From Acidobacteriota bacterium (GTDB lineage: Bacteria > Acidobacteriota > Thermoanaerobaculia > UBA5066): a stretch of DNA of 64,000 nucleotides. Position numbers and translations under genes: made by a program. Position 1 is the stretch's first letter. Every line of letters begins with the position of its first letter. The notes beneath the pieces are model-generated. The model was not told the origin of the DNA. It worked only from the letters and a program-made list of their open reading frames with translations, and did no database searches. Below are positions 27,054 through 35,170 of the stretch, one piece after another. Location of the stretch: positions 335,645-399,644 of the forward strand of contig JADJVE010000004.1 of NCBI GenBank assembly GCA_016716715.1. The letters are read 5' to 3'.

Positions 27054-27129
27054 TGGAGCCCACGAGCAGATTTGAACTGCTGACCCCGTCCTTACCAAGG
27101 ACGTGCTCTACCAACTGAGCTACGTGGGC
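27054..27129 (-). tRNA. tRNA-Thr (anticodon GGT)
   Basis: Acceptor GCCCACG/CGTGGGC, anticodon stem-loop CGTCCTTGGTAAGGACG with GGT, and encoded CCA at 27054-27056. It reads ACC/ACU codons and lies third in the run, between tRNA-Tyr and tRNA-Gly. Confidence 0.96.
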
Positions 27130-27146
27130 CCCCTTCTCTTCGAAGA

Positions 27147-27234
27147 TGGTGGGCAGAGAGGGATTCGAACCCCCGTAGCACGTAAGTACGGCAGATTTAC
27201 AGTCTGCTGCCATTAACCACTCGGCCATCTGCCC
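27147..27234 (-). tRNA. tRNA-Tyr (anticodon GTA)
   Basis: Acceptor GGGCAGA/TCTGCCC, anticodon stem-loop CAGACTGTAAATCTG with GTA, and a long variable arm as expected for bacterial tRNA-Tyr. CCA is encoded at 27147-27149. It is second in transcription order. Confidence 0.96.
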
Positions 27235-27281
27235 GTTACCGTCCTTCATGATTCCCGTGTCCGGCCCCCGGAAACGCTCCC

Positions 27282-27357
27282 TGGAGCTGGCGATGGGACT
27301 TGAACCCGCAACCTGCCGATTACAAATCGGCTGCTCTGCCAATTGAGCTACGCCAGC
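27282..27357 (-). tRNA. tRNA-Thr (anticodon TGT)
   Basis: Acceptor GCTGGCG/CGCCAGC, anticodon stem-loop GCCGATTTGTAATCGGC with TGT, and encoded CCA at 27282-27284. It reads ACA/ACG codons. It is the first tRNA of the run, about 100 bases after a strong promoter. Confidence 0.96.
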
Positions 27358-27458
27358 ACTCGCATTCCTCCCCAGAGAGAGCTCGACCGTGCGACCCGAT
27401 AACCTTGGAGACACGGAGAACGCACGGCTTCGCGCACCCGGCGAGGCGCGAACTGTGG

Positions 27459-27488
27459 TTTATATCAGCCAGCTCGAAACCCCGTCAA
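27459..27488 (-). promoter_or_regulatory. Promoter of the tRNA-secE-nusG-ribosomal protein-rpoBC unit
   Basis: On the minus strand TTGACG (27488-27483) is followed after 18 bases by TATAAA (27464-27459). It sits just downstream of the rlmB stop (27496) and about 100 bases before the first tRNA. It would let the tRNAs and rpo genes be transcribed apart from the rplM-to-rlmB operon. Confidence 0.72.
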
Positions 27489-27495
27489 GCCATTT

Positions 27496-28227
27496 TCATG
27501 CCGGAACTGGCCCCGGCCCGGTTTTTCTCCGGACCCACTCGTAGAGCAGGACCCCGGCGGCCACGGAGACGTTCAGGGATCCGGCGCCCCGATTCATGGG
27601 GATCGAAATCAACCGGTCGCACGTTTCCCTCGTCAGGCGCCTGAGCCCCGCCCCTTCGGAGCCGAGACAGAGGACGGAATCGCCCGAAATATCGACTTTC
27701 CAGAGACTTTCGCCGTCCATGGCCGCCCCGTAGATCCAGAACCCGGCGGCCTTGGCCTGCTCGAGGAACCGGGCCGCATTGACGACCCGGCCCACCTTGA
27801 CCCGCTCCAGGGCGCCCGCCGAGGCCTTCGAGACGGTCTCGTTCAGGCCGGCCGAGTGCCGCTCCGTCAGGACGACCGAGGCCCCCGCGGCGGCGGCCGT
27901 CCGGAGGACCGAGCCGAGGTTGCCCGGGTCCGTCACCTCGTCGAGGAAGAGGACGCACCGTCCGCCCTTCGGACCCGCGAGGCACTCCTCCACGTCGTCG
28001 TACTCGCGCTCAGCCACCCGGGCCGCCACACCGTTGTGCGCGCGGCCCGCAAAGCGGTCCAGCTCTTCTTTCGCGACGAGGCGGACGGGAACGCCCGCCC
28101 CCCGGGCGAGCTCCTCGATCTCCGCGGCGCGGGCGTCCTTGCGGCCGCGCTGAACGAGCAGCGCCTCGACGGCGCGCGGCCTCTTTTCGAGAACCTCGCG
28201 CACCGGGTGGAAGCCCGAGACGATCAC
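27496..28227 (-). CDS. rlmB: TrmH/SpoU-family RNA 2'-O-methyltransferase, RlmB-like
   Basis: RlmB methylates the ribose of G2251 in the 23S P-loop. The 243-residue product has an N-terminal RNA-binding domain (VSGFHPVREVLEKRPRAVEA) and a SPOUT knot with the three family motifs: DPGNLGSVLRTAAAAGA, LCLGSEGAGLRRLTRETCD and IPMNRGAGSLNVSVAAGVLL. It follows ispF after 6 bases. In Firmicutes rlmB likewise lies near ispDF and the tRNA/secE genes, which supports the name. A paralogue with another target is possible. Confidence 0.88.
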   Translation of the reverse strand: MIVSGFHPVREVLEKRPRAVEALLVQRGRKDARAAEIEELARGAGVPVRLVAKEELDRFAGRAHNGVAARVAEREYDDVEECLAGPKGGRCVLFLDEVTDPGNLGSVLRTAAAAGASVVLTERHSAGLNETVSKASAGALERVKVGRVVNAARFLEQAKAAGFWIYGAAMDGESLWKVDISGDSVLCLGSEGAGLRRLTRETCDRLISIPMNRGAGSLNVSVAAGVLLYEWVRRKTGPGPVPA

Positions 28228-28233
28228 AGCCCG

Positions 28234-28710
28234 CTACTCGGCCGCGTCGCCGCCGACGAGGAGCACCACCGTCGCGGCCACGCCCTCGCCCCGGCCGAAG
28301 TCCGTCAAGCCGTTCCCTGACGACGCCTTCACGGAGACGCGCGCCACGGGCACCCCGAGGAGGGCCGCGATGCTCGCGCGCATGGCTTCGCGGTGTTCCC
28401 CGACGCGCGGCCTCACGGCCAGGATCGTGACGTCCACGTTGAGGATTTCCGGATGGTCCGTCAGGTCCCGGACGTGCCGGACGAAGGCCTCCCCCGCCGC
28501 GCCCGCCCACTCGGGACGGTCGGTCCCGAAGATCGAGCCGAGATCGCCCATCGCGGCTGCGCCGAGGAGCGCGTCCGCGAGCGCGTGCAGGACGACGTCG
28601 CCGTCCGAGTGCCCGATGGGGCCCGAGTCCGACTTCACCACGACGCCGCCGAGCACGCACGGCCGCCCGGGCTCGAGCCGGTGGGCGTCGAATCCGTGCC
28701 CGATCCTCAC
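28234..28710 (-). CDS. ispF: 2-C-methyl-D-erythritol 2,4-cyclodiphosphate synthase
   Basis: IspF forms the cyclic diphosphate of the MEP pathway. The 158-residue product begins MRIGHGFDAHRLEPGRPCVL, supplying the metal-binding Asp and His, then SDGDVVLHALADALLGAAAM and GDLGSIFGTDRPEW. These are the family signatures and the length is normal. It starts 4 bases after ispD, so the two consecutive-acting MEP enzymes are cotranscribed with frr and rlmB. Confidence 0.97.
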   Translation of the reverse strand: MRIGHGFDAHRLEPGRPCVLGGVVVKSDSGPIGHSDGDVVLHALADALLGAAAMGDLGSIFGTDRPEWAGAAGEAFVRHVRDLTDHPEILNVDVTILAVRPRVGEHREAMRASIAALLGVPVARVSVKASSGNGLTDFGRGEGVAATVVLLVGGDAAE

Positions 28711-28714
28711 GGGG

Positions 28715-29407
28715 TCACGCTCCCGCGCGGCCCGACTGGGCCAGCCAGGCCTCCGCCCACGCGAGGTCCTCGGGGTACGTGATCTTGATGTTCCAGCGCG
28801 ACGTCAGAACGACCGTGACCTCGCCGCCCGTGCGCTCCACGAGCTCGGCGTCGTCCGTCGCGTCGGGCCCGCCTTCCTTCGCGAGTCCCTTTCGAAGGAT
28901 CGCGGCGCGGAACGCCTGCGGAGTCGTGGCCCCCACGAGGTCGCCGCGCGGGACCGTCGCCTTGATCTTGCCCGCTTCGACGCGCTTGATCGTCTCGACG
29001 AGGGAGAACGCCGCGATCGCGGCGCCCGTCGCGTCCGCCGCGTCCACGACCGCCTTGACCTCCAGCGGGTCCACGAGCGGGCGCGCCGCGTCGTGGACGA
29101 GAACGATCGCGTCGTCGTCCTTCGGGTCCATGGCCGCGAAGGCCCGCGCGACGGACTCGCGGCGCGTGACGCCGCCCTCGACGAGGATGTACGGGAGGGG
29201 CGACGCCTTCAGCGCCGCGCGGAAGTCCGCCTCGCAGCCGCCCGGGATCGCGACGACGGCCGAGGAGACCCGCCTCGAGGCCGCGAGGCGCTCGAGCGCG
29301 TGGACGAGGAGCGGCTTGCCGGCGAGCAGGACGAGCGCCTTCGGCCCGCCTTCGTGAAAGCGGGTGCCGAAGCCCGCGGCCGGTACGAGAGCCGTGGCCT
29401 GGCTCAC
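28715..29407 (-). CDS. ispD: 2-C-methyl-D-erythritol 4-phosphate cytidylyltransferase
   Basis: IspD transfers CMP from CTP to MEP. The start is GTG at 29407, overlapping the frr stop by four bases (GTGA), giving 230 residues. Longer upstream readings in this frame run inside frr and show no family match. Motifs are the nucleotide loop ALVPAAGFGTRFHEGGPKAL, GGVTRRESVARAFAAM, VHDAARPLV and TTPQAFR, then DATDDAELVERTGGEV. All are standard for IspD. Confidence 0.95.
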   Translation of the reverse strand: MSQATALVPAAGFGTRFHEGGPKALVLLAGKPLLVHALERLAASRRVSSAVVAIPGGCEADFRAALKASPLPYILVEGGVTRRESVARAFAAMDPKDDDAIVLVHDAARPLVDPLEVKAVVDAADATGAAIAAFSLVETIKRVEAGKIKATVPRGDLVGATTPQAFRAAILRKGLAKEGGPDATDDAELVERTGGEVTVVLTSRWNIKITYPEDLAWAEAWLAQSGRAGA

Positions 29408-29967
29408 CGTGCGAGGACTTCCGCTTCCTTCGTCTTGAGGATGTGGTCGACCTCGGCGACGCTCTTGTCCGTGAGCTTCTGGATCTCGTCGAGGGCGCGC
29501 TTCTCGTCGTCCGCGGAGACGGTGGAGGCCTTCGCCTCCTTCTTGATCGCGTCGTTCGCCTCGTGGCGGTGGTGGCGGATCTCGACCTTCGCGTGCTCGG
29601 CGAAGCCGTGGGCCTTCTTGATGATCTCCTTGCGGCGCTCCTCCGTCGGCTGCGGCACGGGGATCCGGACGACCCTCCCGTCCGACGACGGGTTCAGCCC
29701 GAGGTCGCTCGTGCGGATCGCCTTCTCGATGGCCGGGCAGAGCGAGGGCTCCCACGGCGACGCGAGAAGAAGGGTCGCGTCCGGCGCGGAGAGGTTCGCG
29801 ACCTGGTTCAGGGGCGTCGCCGTCCCGTAGTACTCCACGAAGATCCCTTCGAGGATGCCCACCGCGGCCCGCCCGGTGCGCAGGTGCTTCAGCTCATGCT
29901 TGAGGGCCTCGAGCGAGGCGTGCATCCGCCTCTCGGTTTCCTTCTTCGTCTCGGCAATCGTGGGCAT
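29404..29967 (-). CDS. frr: Ribosome recycling factor
   Basis: RRF splits post-termination ribosomes with EF-G. The 187-residue product has normal length. It contains LKHLRTGRAAVGILEGI, the hinge YYGTATPLNQVANLSAPDAT, and LGLNPSSDGRVVRIPVPQPT EERRKEI in two adjoining segments. It follows pyrH after 30 bases and overlaps ispD by four. Confidence 0.97.
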   Translation of the reverse strand: MPTIAETKKETERRMHASLEALKHELKHLRTGRAAVGILEGIFVEYYGTATPLNQVANLSAPDATLLLASPWEPSLCPAIEKAIRTSDLGLNPSSDGRVVRIPVPQPTEERRKEIIKKAHGFAEHAKVEIRHHRHEANDAIKKEAKASTVSADDEKRALDEIQKLTDKSVAEVDHILKTKEAEVLAR

Positions 29968-29997
29968 GGCGTTCTCCTTGTTCCGGCGGCCGCGGCG

Positions 29998-30720
29998 TCA
30001 GGCGCGCCCCGCGTCGACCACGCTTCCAACCGGCTCGCCCATGACGACACGGCGGATGTTCCCGGGGACGAGCAGGTTGAACACGCGGATCGGCATGCGA
30101 TTGTCGCGGCAGAGGGCGACCGAGGTCGCGTCCATGACGGCGAGCCGCTTCTCCAGAACGTCCTGGTAGCTGACCCGCGGGAGGAACTCGGCGTTCGGGT
30201 TCTTCTTCGGGTCGTCCGAGTAGATGCCGTCGACGCGCGTCGCCTTGAGGATCGCGTCGGCGCGCACCTCGTTCGCGCGAAGCGCCGCGGCCGAGTCCGT
30301 CGTGAAGTACGGGTTGCCCGTCCCGCCCGCGAAGATGACGCAGCGCTTCTTCTCGAGATGGCGGATCGCGCGGCGCCGGATGAACGGCTCGGCGACCGCG
30401 CGCACCTCGAACGCCGTCATGACGCGGGTGTGGATCGCCCTCTTCTCCATCGCGTCCTGAAGCGCGAGCGCGTTGATGACGGTCGCGAGCATTCCCATGT
30501 TGTCGCCCGTGACGCGGTCGATGCCCTGCGTCGCGGCGGACACGCCCCGGATGATGTTCCCGCCCCCGATCACGATCGCGAGCTCGACGCCGAGGCGCGC
30601 GACCTCGGCGACCTCGTCCGCGATGCGGGCGACGACCGCCGGCTCGATGCCGAACGGCTGATTGCCGAGGAGCGCCTCCCCGGAGAGCTTCAGCAGGACC
30701 CGGCGGTAGCAGGGTTCCAC
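29998..30720 (-). CDS. pyrH: UMP kinase
   Basis: PyrH phosphorylates UMP to UDP; it belongs to the amino-acid-kinase fold. The 240-residue product shows VLLKLSGEALLGNQPFGIEP at the start, IVIGGGNIIRGVSAATQGID, and the acceptor-site segment FAGGTGNPYFTTDSAAALRA. Bacterial PyrH is hexameric, activated by GTP and inhibited by UTP; that is family knowledge. It lies 4 bases after tsf, in the conserved rpsB-tsf-pyrH-frr order. Confidence 0.97.
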   Translation of the reverse strand: MEPCYRRVLLKLSGEALLGNQPFGIEPAVVARIADEVAEVARLGVELAIVIGGGNIIRGVSAATQGIDRVTGDNMGMLATVINALALQDAMEKRAIHTRVMTAFEVRAVAEPFIRRRAIRHLEKKRCVIFAGGTGNPYFTTDSAAALRANEVRADAILKATRVDGIYSDDPKKNPNAEFLPRVSYQDVLEKRLAVMDATSVALCRDNRMPIRVFNLLVPGNIRRVVMGEPVGSVVDAGRA

Positions 30721-30724
30721 GGCG

Positions 30725-31645
30725 TTACTTCGTGAGCGCCGCGACTTCGGCGGCGAAATCGCCCCCGGACTTCTTCTCGACGCCCTCGCCCACCTTGTAG
30801 CGGACGAAGCGCACGACGGACGCGTCCTTGCCCCCGCGATCGGCGATGACCTGCGAGACCTTCTTGCTGTCGTCCTTGGCGAACGCCTGGTCGAGGAGGA
30901 CGACCTCGCCGAACCACTTGCCGATCATGCCCTCGACCATCTTCTCGGCGACGGCCTCCGGCTTCCCGGCGGCGATCGCCTTGGCGCGCGCGATCTCCCT
31001 CTCGTCGGCGAGCGCCTTGGCGGACACGCCGTCGCGGGTCGCGAACTGCGGCGCGAGCGCGGCCACGTGCATCGCGAGATCCTTGCCGAGGTCCTCGGGC
31101 ATTCCCTTCGTCTCGATCACGACGACCGTCTTGTCGCCGGGGTGGGCGTAAAGCGTCAGGTGTGAGCCGGGGCCCGCGACGAGGCGCGCGAAGCGGCGCA
31201 GCTCGGTCTTCTCGCCGAGGTCGCCGGTGAACGCCTGGAGGCACTCCGCGATCGAAGCGCCGGTGTGGGGCATCTTCGAGGGCGGGGCCGACGCCGCGAG
31301 GGCCGCCACGTCGCCGTCGACGGTGTCGCCGACGGCCGCGTGGCCGTGCACGAAGTTCGTGATCGCGTGCAGCGCCTGCTTGAACTTTTCCGTCTTCGCG
31401 ACGAAGTCGGTCTCGCAGTTCAGCTCGATCAGGGCCGCGACGCCGTTCGCCACGTGGTAGCCGATCAGCCCGTCGGCCGCGACGCGGCCGGCCTTCTTGG
31501 CGGCGGCGGCGAGGCCCTTCTTGCGGAGGGTCTTCTCGGCCTCGTCGATGTTGCCATTCGTCTCTTCGAGCGCGCTCTTGCAATCGAGCATGCCGGCGCC
31601 CGTCTTGTCGCGGAGCATCTTCACCGTTACTGCGGAAATCGCCAT
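30725..31645 (-). CDS. tsf: Elongation factor Ts
   Basis: EF-Ts is the guanine-nucleotide exchange factor for EF-Tu. The 306-residue product starts MAISAVTVKMLRDKTGAGML. The family signature is usually L-R-x-x-T-G-x-G-M and is present here. ELNCETDFVAKTEKFKQALH contains the conserved ETDFV segment that contacts EF-Tu. The C-terminal coiled-coil region is normal. A terminator-like hairpin lies between rpsB and this gene. Confidence 0.96.
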   Translation of the reverse strand: MAISAVTVKMLRDKTGAGMLDCKSALEETNGNIDEAEKTLRKKGLAAAAKKAGRVAADGLIGYHVANGVAALIELNCETDFVAKTEKFKQALHAITNFVHGHAAVGDTVDGDVAALAASAPPSKMPHTGASIAECLQAFTGDLGEKTELRRFARLVAGPGSHLTLYAHPGDKTVVVIETKGMPEDLGKDLAMHVAALAPQFATRDGVSAKALADEREIARAKAIAAGKPEAVAEKMVEGMIGKWFGEVVLLDQAFAKDDSKKVSQVIADRGGKDASVVRFVRYKVGEGVEKKSGGDFAAEVAALTK

Positions 31646-31663
31646 GGGGTCCTCTCTGACATC

Positions 31664-31701
31664 AAAAAGGCCGGCGGGGGACGCATGTCCTCCCGCCGGC
31701 C
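31664..31701 (-). terminator. Intrinsic terminator/attenuator between rpsB and tsf
   Basis: GGCCGGCGGG (31669-31678) pairs with CCCGCCGGCC (31692-31701) around a 13-base loop. On the minus strand the stem runs straight into TTTTT (31668-31664). Partial readthrough would give more S2 than Ts, as described for the E. coli rpsB-tsf attenuator. The stem ends only 18 bases before the tsf start codon. Confidence 0.78.
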
Positions 31702-31720
31702 CGAATCGCGTGGATCGGAA

Positions 31721-32524
31721 TCAGGCCTGAACGGGGACGGCGGGGCCCTCGGGCTTGGCCGCGCCCGCCTCGGTCACCTGGAAGTTCGTGGGCATCGGCT
31801 CGTCGTCGCCGTGGACGACCTTCCCGACGAAGCGCTCTTCCTGCGCGTGCAGGCCCTCGAGCACCGCGTCGGCGATCTTGCCCGTGAAGAGCTTGATCGC
31901 GCGGATGGCGTCGTCGTTGCCGGGGATCACGAAGCTGATGTCGTCGGGGTCGCAGTTCGTGTCGACGATGGCGACGACCGGAATGCCGAGCTTCTTGGCT
32001 TCGAGGATCGCGATCGCCTCCTTCTTGGGGTCGATCACGAACAGGACGTCCGGAAGCTCTTCCATTTCCTTGATGCCGATGAGGTTCTTCGCGAGCTTCG
32101 CCTTCTCGCGGTCGAGCTGGATGCGCTCCTTCTTGGTGAGGATCGCGTCCGAGCCCTCGACGAGCATCGCCTCGACTTCCTTGAGGCGCGAGATCGACTT
32201 GCGGATCGTCACGAAGTTCGTGAGCGTGCCGCCGAGCCAGCGGTTGTTCACGTAGAACATGCCGCAGCGGTTGGCTTCCTCGTAGATCGCGTCCTGCGCC
32301 TGGCGCTTCGTCCCCACGAAGAGGATGTTCTTGCCCTGCGACGCGACGTCCGTGATGAAGGCCGCGGCCTCGCGGAAGCACTTCAGCGTCTTCTGGAGGT
32401 CGATGATGTAGATCCCGTTGCGCTTGCCGAAGATGAACTTTTTCATCTTCGGATTCCAGCGCTTGGTCTGGTGGCCGAAGTGAACGCCCGCCTCGAGCAG
32501 CTCCTTCATCGTGATCTGGCTCAT
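31721..32524 (-). CDS. rpsB: 30S ribosomal protein S2 (uS2)
   Basis: uS2 bridges the 30S head and body and joins late, with bS1. The 267-residue product has ITMKELLEAGVHFGHQTKRW, KNILFVGTKRQAQDAIYEEA, NNRWLGGTLTNFVTIRKSI and PVVAIVDTNCDPDDISFVIP. The C-terminal tail after about 235 is low-complexity. It follows rpsI after 10 bases. Confidence 0.97.
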   Translation of the reverse strand: MSQITMKELLEAGVHFGHQTKRWNPKMKKFIFGKRNGIYIIDLQKTLKCFREAAAFITDVASQGKNILFVGTKRQAQDAIYEEANRCGMFYVNNRWLGGTLTNFVTIRKSISRLKEVEAMLVEGSDAILTKKERIQLDREKAKLAKNLIGIKEMEELPDVLFVIDPKKEAIAILEAKKLGIPVVAIVDTNCDPDDISFVIPGNDDAIRAIKLFTGKIADAVLEGLHAQEERFVGKVVHGDDEPMPTNFQVTEAGAAKPEGPAVPVQA

Positions 32525-32534
32525 TCGTCCCCCA

Positions 32535-32927
32535 TTACCTCTTCGAGAACTGGAACCGGGCGCGGGCGCCGCGCTGGCCGTACTTCTTGCGCTCCTTCAT
32601 GCGCGAGTCGCGCGTGAGGAGGCCTGCCTTCTTCAGGGCGCCGCGGAGCTCGCCGTTGAACAGGCAGAGCGCGCGGGCGATTCCGTGGCGGATCGCGCCG
32701 GCCTGGCCCGCGCTCCCGCCGCCCTCGACGAGGGCGACGACGTCGAACTTCTCGACCGTCTCGGTGAGCTGCAGGGGCTGGCGGATGACCATCTTGAGCA
32801 CGTCGTTCGGGAAGTAGTCCTCGAAGGTGCGGTCGTTGACCTGGACCGCGCCCTTGCCGGGGCGGAGGAACACGCGGGCGACGGATTCCTTGCGGCGTCC
32901 GACGGCCTGAAACTGGAGGTTCGTCAC
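32535..32927 (-). CDS. rpsI: 30S ribosomal protein S9 (uS9)
   Basis: uS9 sends its C-terminal tail to the P-site tRNA anticodon. The 130-residue product contains FQAVGRRKESVARVFLRPGK, GGGSAGQAGAIRHGIARAL and ends KKYGQRGARARFQFSKR, with the conserved terminal Lys-Arg. It follows rplM after 25 bases; the L13-S9 pair is near-universal. Confidence 0.98.
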   Translation of the reverse strand: MTNLQFQAVGRRKESVARVFLRPGKGAVQVNDRTFEDYFPNDVLKMVIRQPLQLTETVEKFDVVALVEGGGSAGQAGAIRHGIARALCLFNGELRGALKKAGLLTRDSRMKERKKYGQRGARARFQFSKR

Positions 32928-32952
32928 GGGGTGCGCTTCTCCTTCGTCCCGG

Positions 32953-33387
32953 TCAGACCGCGACGGCCGCGGGGGCCTGGGCGGTGTGCGGGTGGTGCGG
33001 ACCCGCGTAGACCTTGAGCTTCTTGAACATCTTCCGGCCGAGCTTCGTCTTCGGGAGCATGCCCTTGACGGCTGCTTCGATGACGCGCTCGGGCTTCGTG
33101 GCCCGGAGCTTCTCGAACTCGACCGTCTTCACGCCGCCCGGAAAGCCCGTGTGGTGGCGGTAGAGCTTCGACTGCGCCTTGGCGCCGGTCAGGGCGATCT
33201 TCTCGGCGTTCACGACGACGACGAAGTCGCCGGTGTCGATGAACGGCGTGTAGATGGCCTTGGTCTTGCCCGTGAGGTGCCGTGCGACGAGCGTCGCGAG
33301 GCGGCCGAGGACCTTCCCGTCGGCGTCGACGATGATCCAGCGGCGGGTGTGGTCGGAAATCTTCGGGAGCGGCGTGCGAGTGCTCAC
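32953..33387 (-). CDS. rplM: 50S ribosomal protein L13 (uL13)
   Basis: uL13 is an early-assembly 23S-binding protein. The 144-residue product shows RRWIIVDADGKVLGRLATLV, GDFVVVVNAEKIALTGAK and AVKGMLPKTKLGRKMFKKL. It is the first gene of the rplM-rpsI-rpsB-tsf-pyrH-frr-ispD-ispF-rlmB series. Its promoter is about 165 bases upstream, so the mRNA leader is about 160 bases. Confidence 0.98.
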   Translation of the reverse strand: MSTRTPLPKISDHTRRWIIVDADGKVLGRLATLVARHLTGKTKAIYTPFIDTGDFVVVVNAEKIALTGAKAQSKLYRHHTGFPGGVKTVEFEKLRATKPERVIEAAVKGMLPKTKLGRKMFKKLKVYAGPHHPHTAQAPAAVAV

Positions 33388-33552
33388 GGGAACGGTCGTC
33401 TCCGGCCTCTAGCGGTTGTGGGGTTATCGACCCCGTTGGAAGATGCGGGGTCGGGCTCCGATGCGGATCCGGGGAAGCATCGAAAGACCAGAGCCCCTAC
33501 GGCACACGACTCGCGGGGTTCAGCCAGGGACCCGAAACCCGCGGGGCAGTGG

Positions 33553-33581
33553 AAAATACCCTCCCTCCACGCCCCTGTCAA
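33553..33581 (-). promoter_or_regulatory. Sigma-70-type promoter for rplM-rpsI operon
   Basis: On the minus strand TTGACA (33581-33576) and TATTTT (33558-33553) are spaced by exactly 17 bases. The promoter faces the L13-S9-S2 genes and lies in the 218-base gap shared with the divergent folD. The leader between it and rplM is GC-rich; I see no recognisable riboswitch. Confidence 0.8.
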
Positions 33582-33605
33582 GTAACTCTCGGTCACAATA
33601 GGGCC

Positions 33606-34523
33606 ATGCAACCCCGAATTCTCGACGGCGCCGCCGTCGCAAAGGCCCTCCGTGCAGAGGCCGCGGCCGGCGCGGCCCGCCTCGCGGCCCGTGGCGTCGT
33701 CCCGGGCCTCACGGTCGTCCTCGTCGGAGAGGACGCCGCCAGCGCGACGTACGTCCGAAACAAGGAGATCGCCGCGAAAGAGGCCGGGTTCGCGGGCCGG
33801 ACCCTGCGTTTTCCCGCGTCTCTCGCGGAGGCCGAGCTCCTCGCGACGATCGACGGCCTGAACCGCGACGACGCCGTGGACGGCATCCTCGTCCAGCTTC
33901 CGCTGCCGAAGCACATCGCGACCGCCCGCGTCCTCGAGGCGATCGACCCGCGGAAAGACGCCGACGGCTTTCACCCGGAAAACGCGGGCCGCCTCCTGCA
34001 GGGCAAGCCCGCGCCGGTCCCGTGCACGCCGGCCGGAGTCCTCGAGCTCCTCAAGCGCGAGGACGTGCCGCTGCGCGGAACCCGCGCCGTCGTCGTGGGC
34101 CGGAGCGACATCGTCGGAAAGCCCATGGCGCTCCTCCTTCTCCAGAACGACGCGACGGTCACGGTCGCGCACTCGAAGACGAGGGACCTCCCCGCCCTGT
34201 GCCGCGAGGCGGACCTCCTCGTCGCGGCCATCGGGCGGCCGGGCTTCGTGACCGGGGACTTCGTGAAGGAGGGCGCCGTCGTCGTGGACGTCGGGATCAA
34301 CCGCGTGACGACGCGCGCGGACCTCGAGCGGTTCTTCCCGGGCGACGCGAAGCGCGCGGCCGCGTTCGAAAAGAACGGCTCGACGCTCGTCGGCGACTGC
34401 GACCCCGCGACGGCGTTCCCCAGGGCCTCCCGCTACACGCCCGTCCCCGGCGGCGTCGGCCCGCTGACGATCGCGCATCTCCTCCTGAACGCGCTCCGGC
34501 TCTGCGAGGCGCGGCGCGGATGA
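33606..34523 (+). CDS. folD: Methylenetetrahydrofolate dehydrogenase/cyclohydrolase
   Basis: FolD interconverts methylene-, methenyl- and formyl-tetrahydrofolate using NADP. I take the ATG at 33606 (305 residues). It shows TVVLVGEDAASATYVRNKEI with the catalytic-Lys region, DGILVQLPLPKHI, DADGFHPENAGRLLQGKP, the NADP motif GRSDIVGKPMALLLL and TPVPGGVGPLTIAHLL. No clear Shine-Dalgarno is seen. coaE overlaps its stop by four bases. Confidence 0.96.
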   Translation: MQPRILDGAAVAKALRAEAAAGAARLAARGVVPGLTVVLVGEDAASATYVRNKEIAAKEAGFAGRTLRFPASLAEAELLATIDGLNRDDAVDGILVQLPLPKHIATARVLEAIDPRKDADGFHPENAGRLLQGKPAPVPCTPAGVLELLKREDVPLRGTRAVVVGRSDIVGKPMALLLLQNDATVTVAHSKTRDLPALCREADLLVAAIGRPGFVTGDFVKEGAVVVDVGINRVTTRADLERFFPGDAKRAAAFEKNGSTLVGDCDPATAFPRASRYTPVPGGVGPLTIAHLLLNALRLCEARRG

Positions 34524-35170
34524 TCCTGAAGGTCGGACTCACGGGCGGGCTCGCGTCGGGCAAGAGCACGATCGCCGAAGGCCTCGAGAAGCGCGGGATC
34601 CCCGTGCGCGACGCGGACCGGATGGTCCACGAGCTCTACGCACCGGGCGCCGCCGGCGCGCGGGCGGTCGCGGCGGCGTTCGGACCGGAGTTCCTCGCCG
34701 CCGACGGCTCGGTCGACCGTCCGAAGTTGTCGATGACCGTCTTTCACGACAAGGCCGCGCTCGCGAAGCTGAACGGCCTCATTCATCCGCTCGTGCGGCA
34801 GGAGCAGGCCGAGTGGTTCGAGGAGCTCGCGCGGAAGGGCGAGCCGATCGGCGTCATCGAGGCCACTCTCCTCGTCGAGACGGGCGGACGCGAGCGGTTC
34901 GACGTCCTCGTCGCCGTGTCGGCGCCGGCGGACATGCGCCTTCAACGCGCCGTCAAACGCAGCGGCGAGACGGACCCGAACGAGTTCGTGAAGCGGATGT
35001 CGGCGCAGTTCTCGGACGCCGCGCGCGAAGAGGTGTCCGACATCGTGATCCGCACGGACGGCACCCGCGAGGAGCTCGAGGGAAAGATCGACCGCCTCGC
35101 GGACGAGCTGCGCGCTCGCGCGTCCGACGAGGGCGCCGGCCGCCGGAGCGGGTTCTTCAGCCGGCCGTGA
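34520..35170 (+). CDS. coaE: Dephospho-CoA kinase
   Basis: CoaE phosphorylates the 3'-hydroxyl of dephospho-CoA, the last CoA step. The 216-residue product starts MILKVGLTGGLASGKSTIAE with a P-loop. It continues with the substrate segment DADRMVHELY, HPLVRQEQAEWF, IEATLLVETGGRERFD and RSGETDPNEFVKRM. Its 3' end overlaps the convergent rdgB by 14 bases. Confidence 0.94.
   Translation: MILKVGLTGGLASGKSTIAEGLEKRGIPVRDADRMVHELYAPGAAGARAVAAAFGPEFLAADGSVDRPKLSMTVFHDKAALAKLNGLIHPLVRQEQAEWFEELARKGEPIGVIEATLLVETGGRERFDVLVAVSAPADMRLQRAVKRSGETDPNEFVKRMSAQFSDAAREEVSDIVIRTDGTREELEGKIDRLADELRARASDEGAGRRSGFFSRP

Noticed and set aside
26845..27357. Minus-strand open frame of 171 codons running through the tRNA genes (26899-27414)
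   Set aside because: The same bases form tRNA cloverleaves with encoded CCA ends; tRNA-rich DNA often yields such spurious frames.
26923..27495. A second tuf or an rpmG gene near the tRNA cluster
   Set aside because: Checked because of E. coli and Firmicute synteny; the gaps are too short and no such reading frame exists.
29408..29755. Extended start for ispD at 29755
   Set aside because: The extra 116 codons lie inside frr in another frame and have no family similarity; the GTG at 29407 overlaps the frr stop in the usual way.
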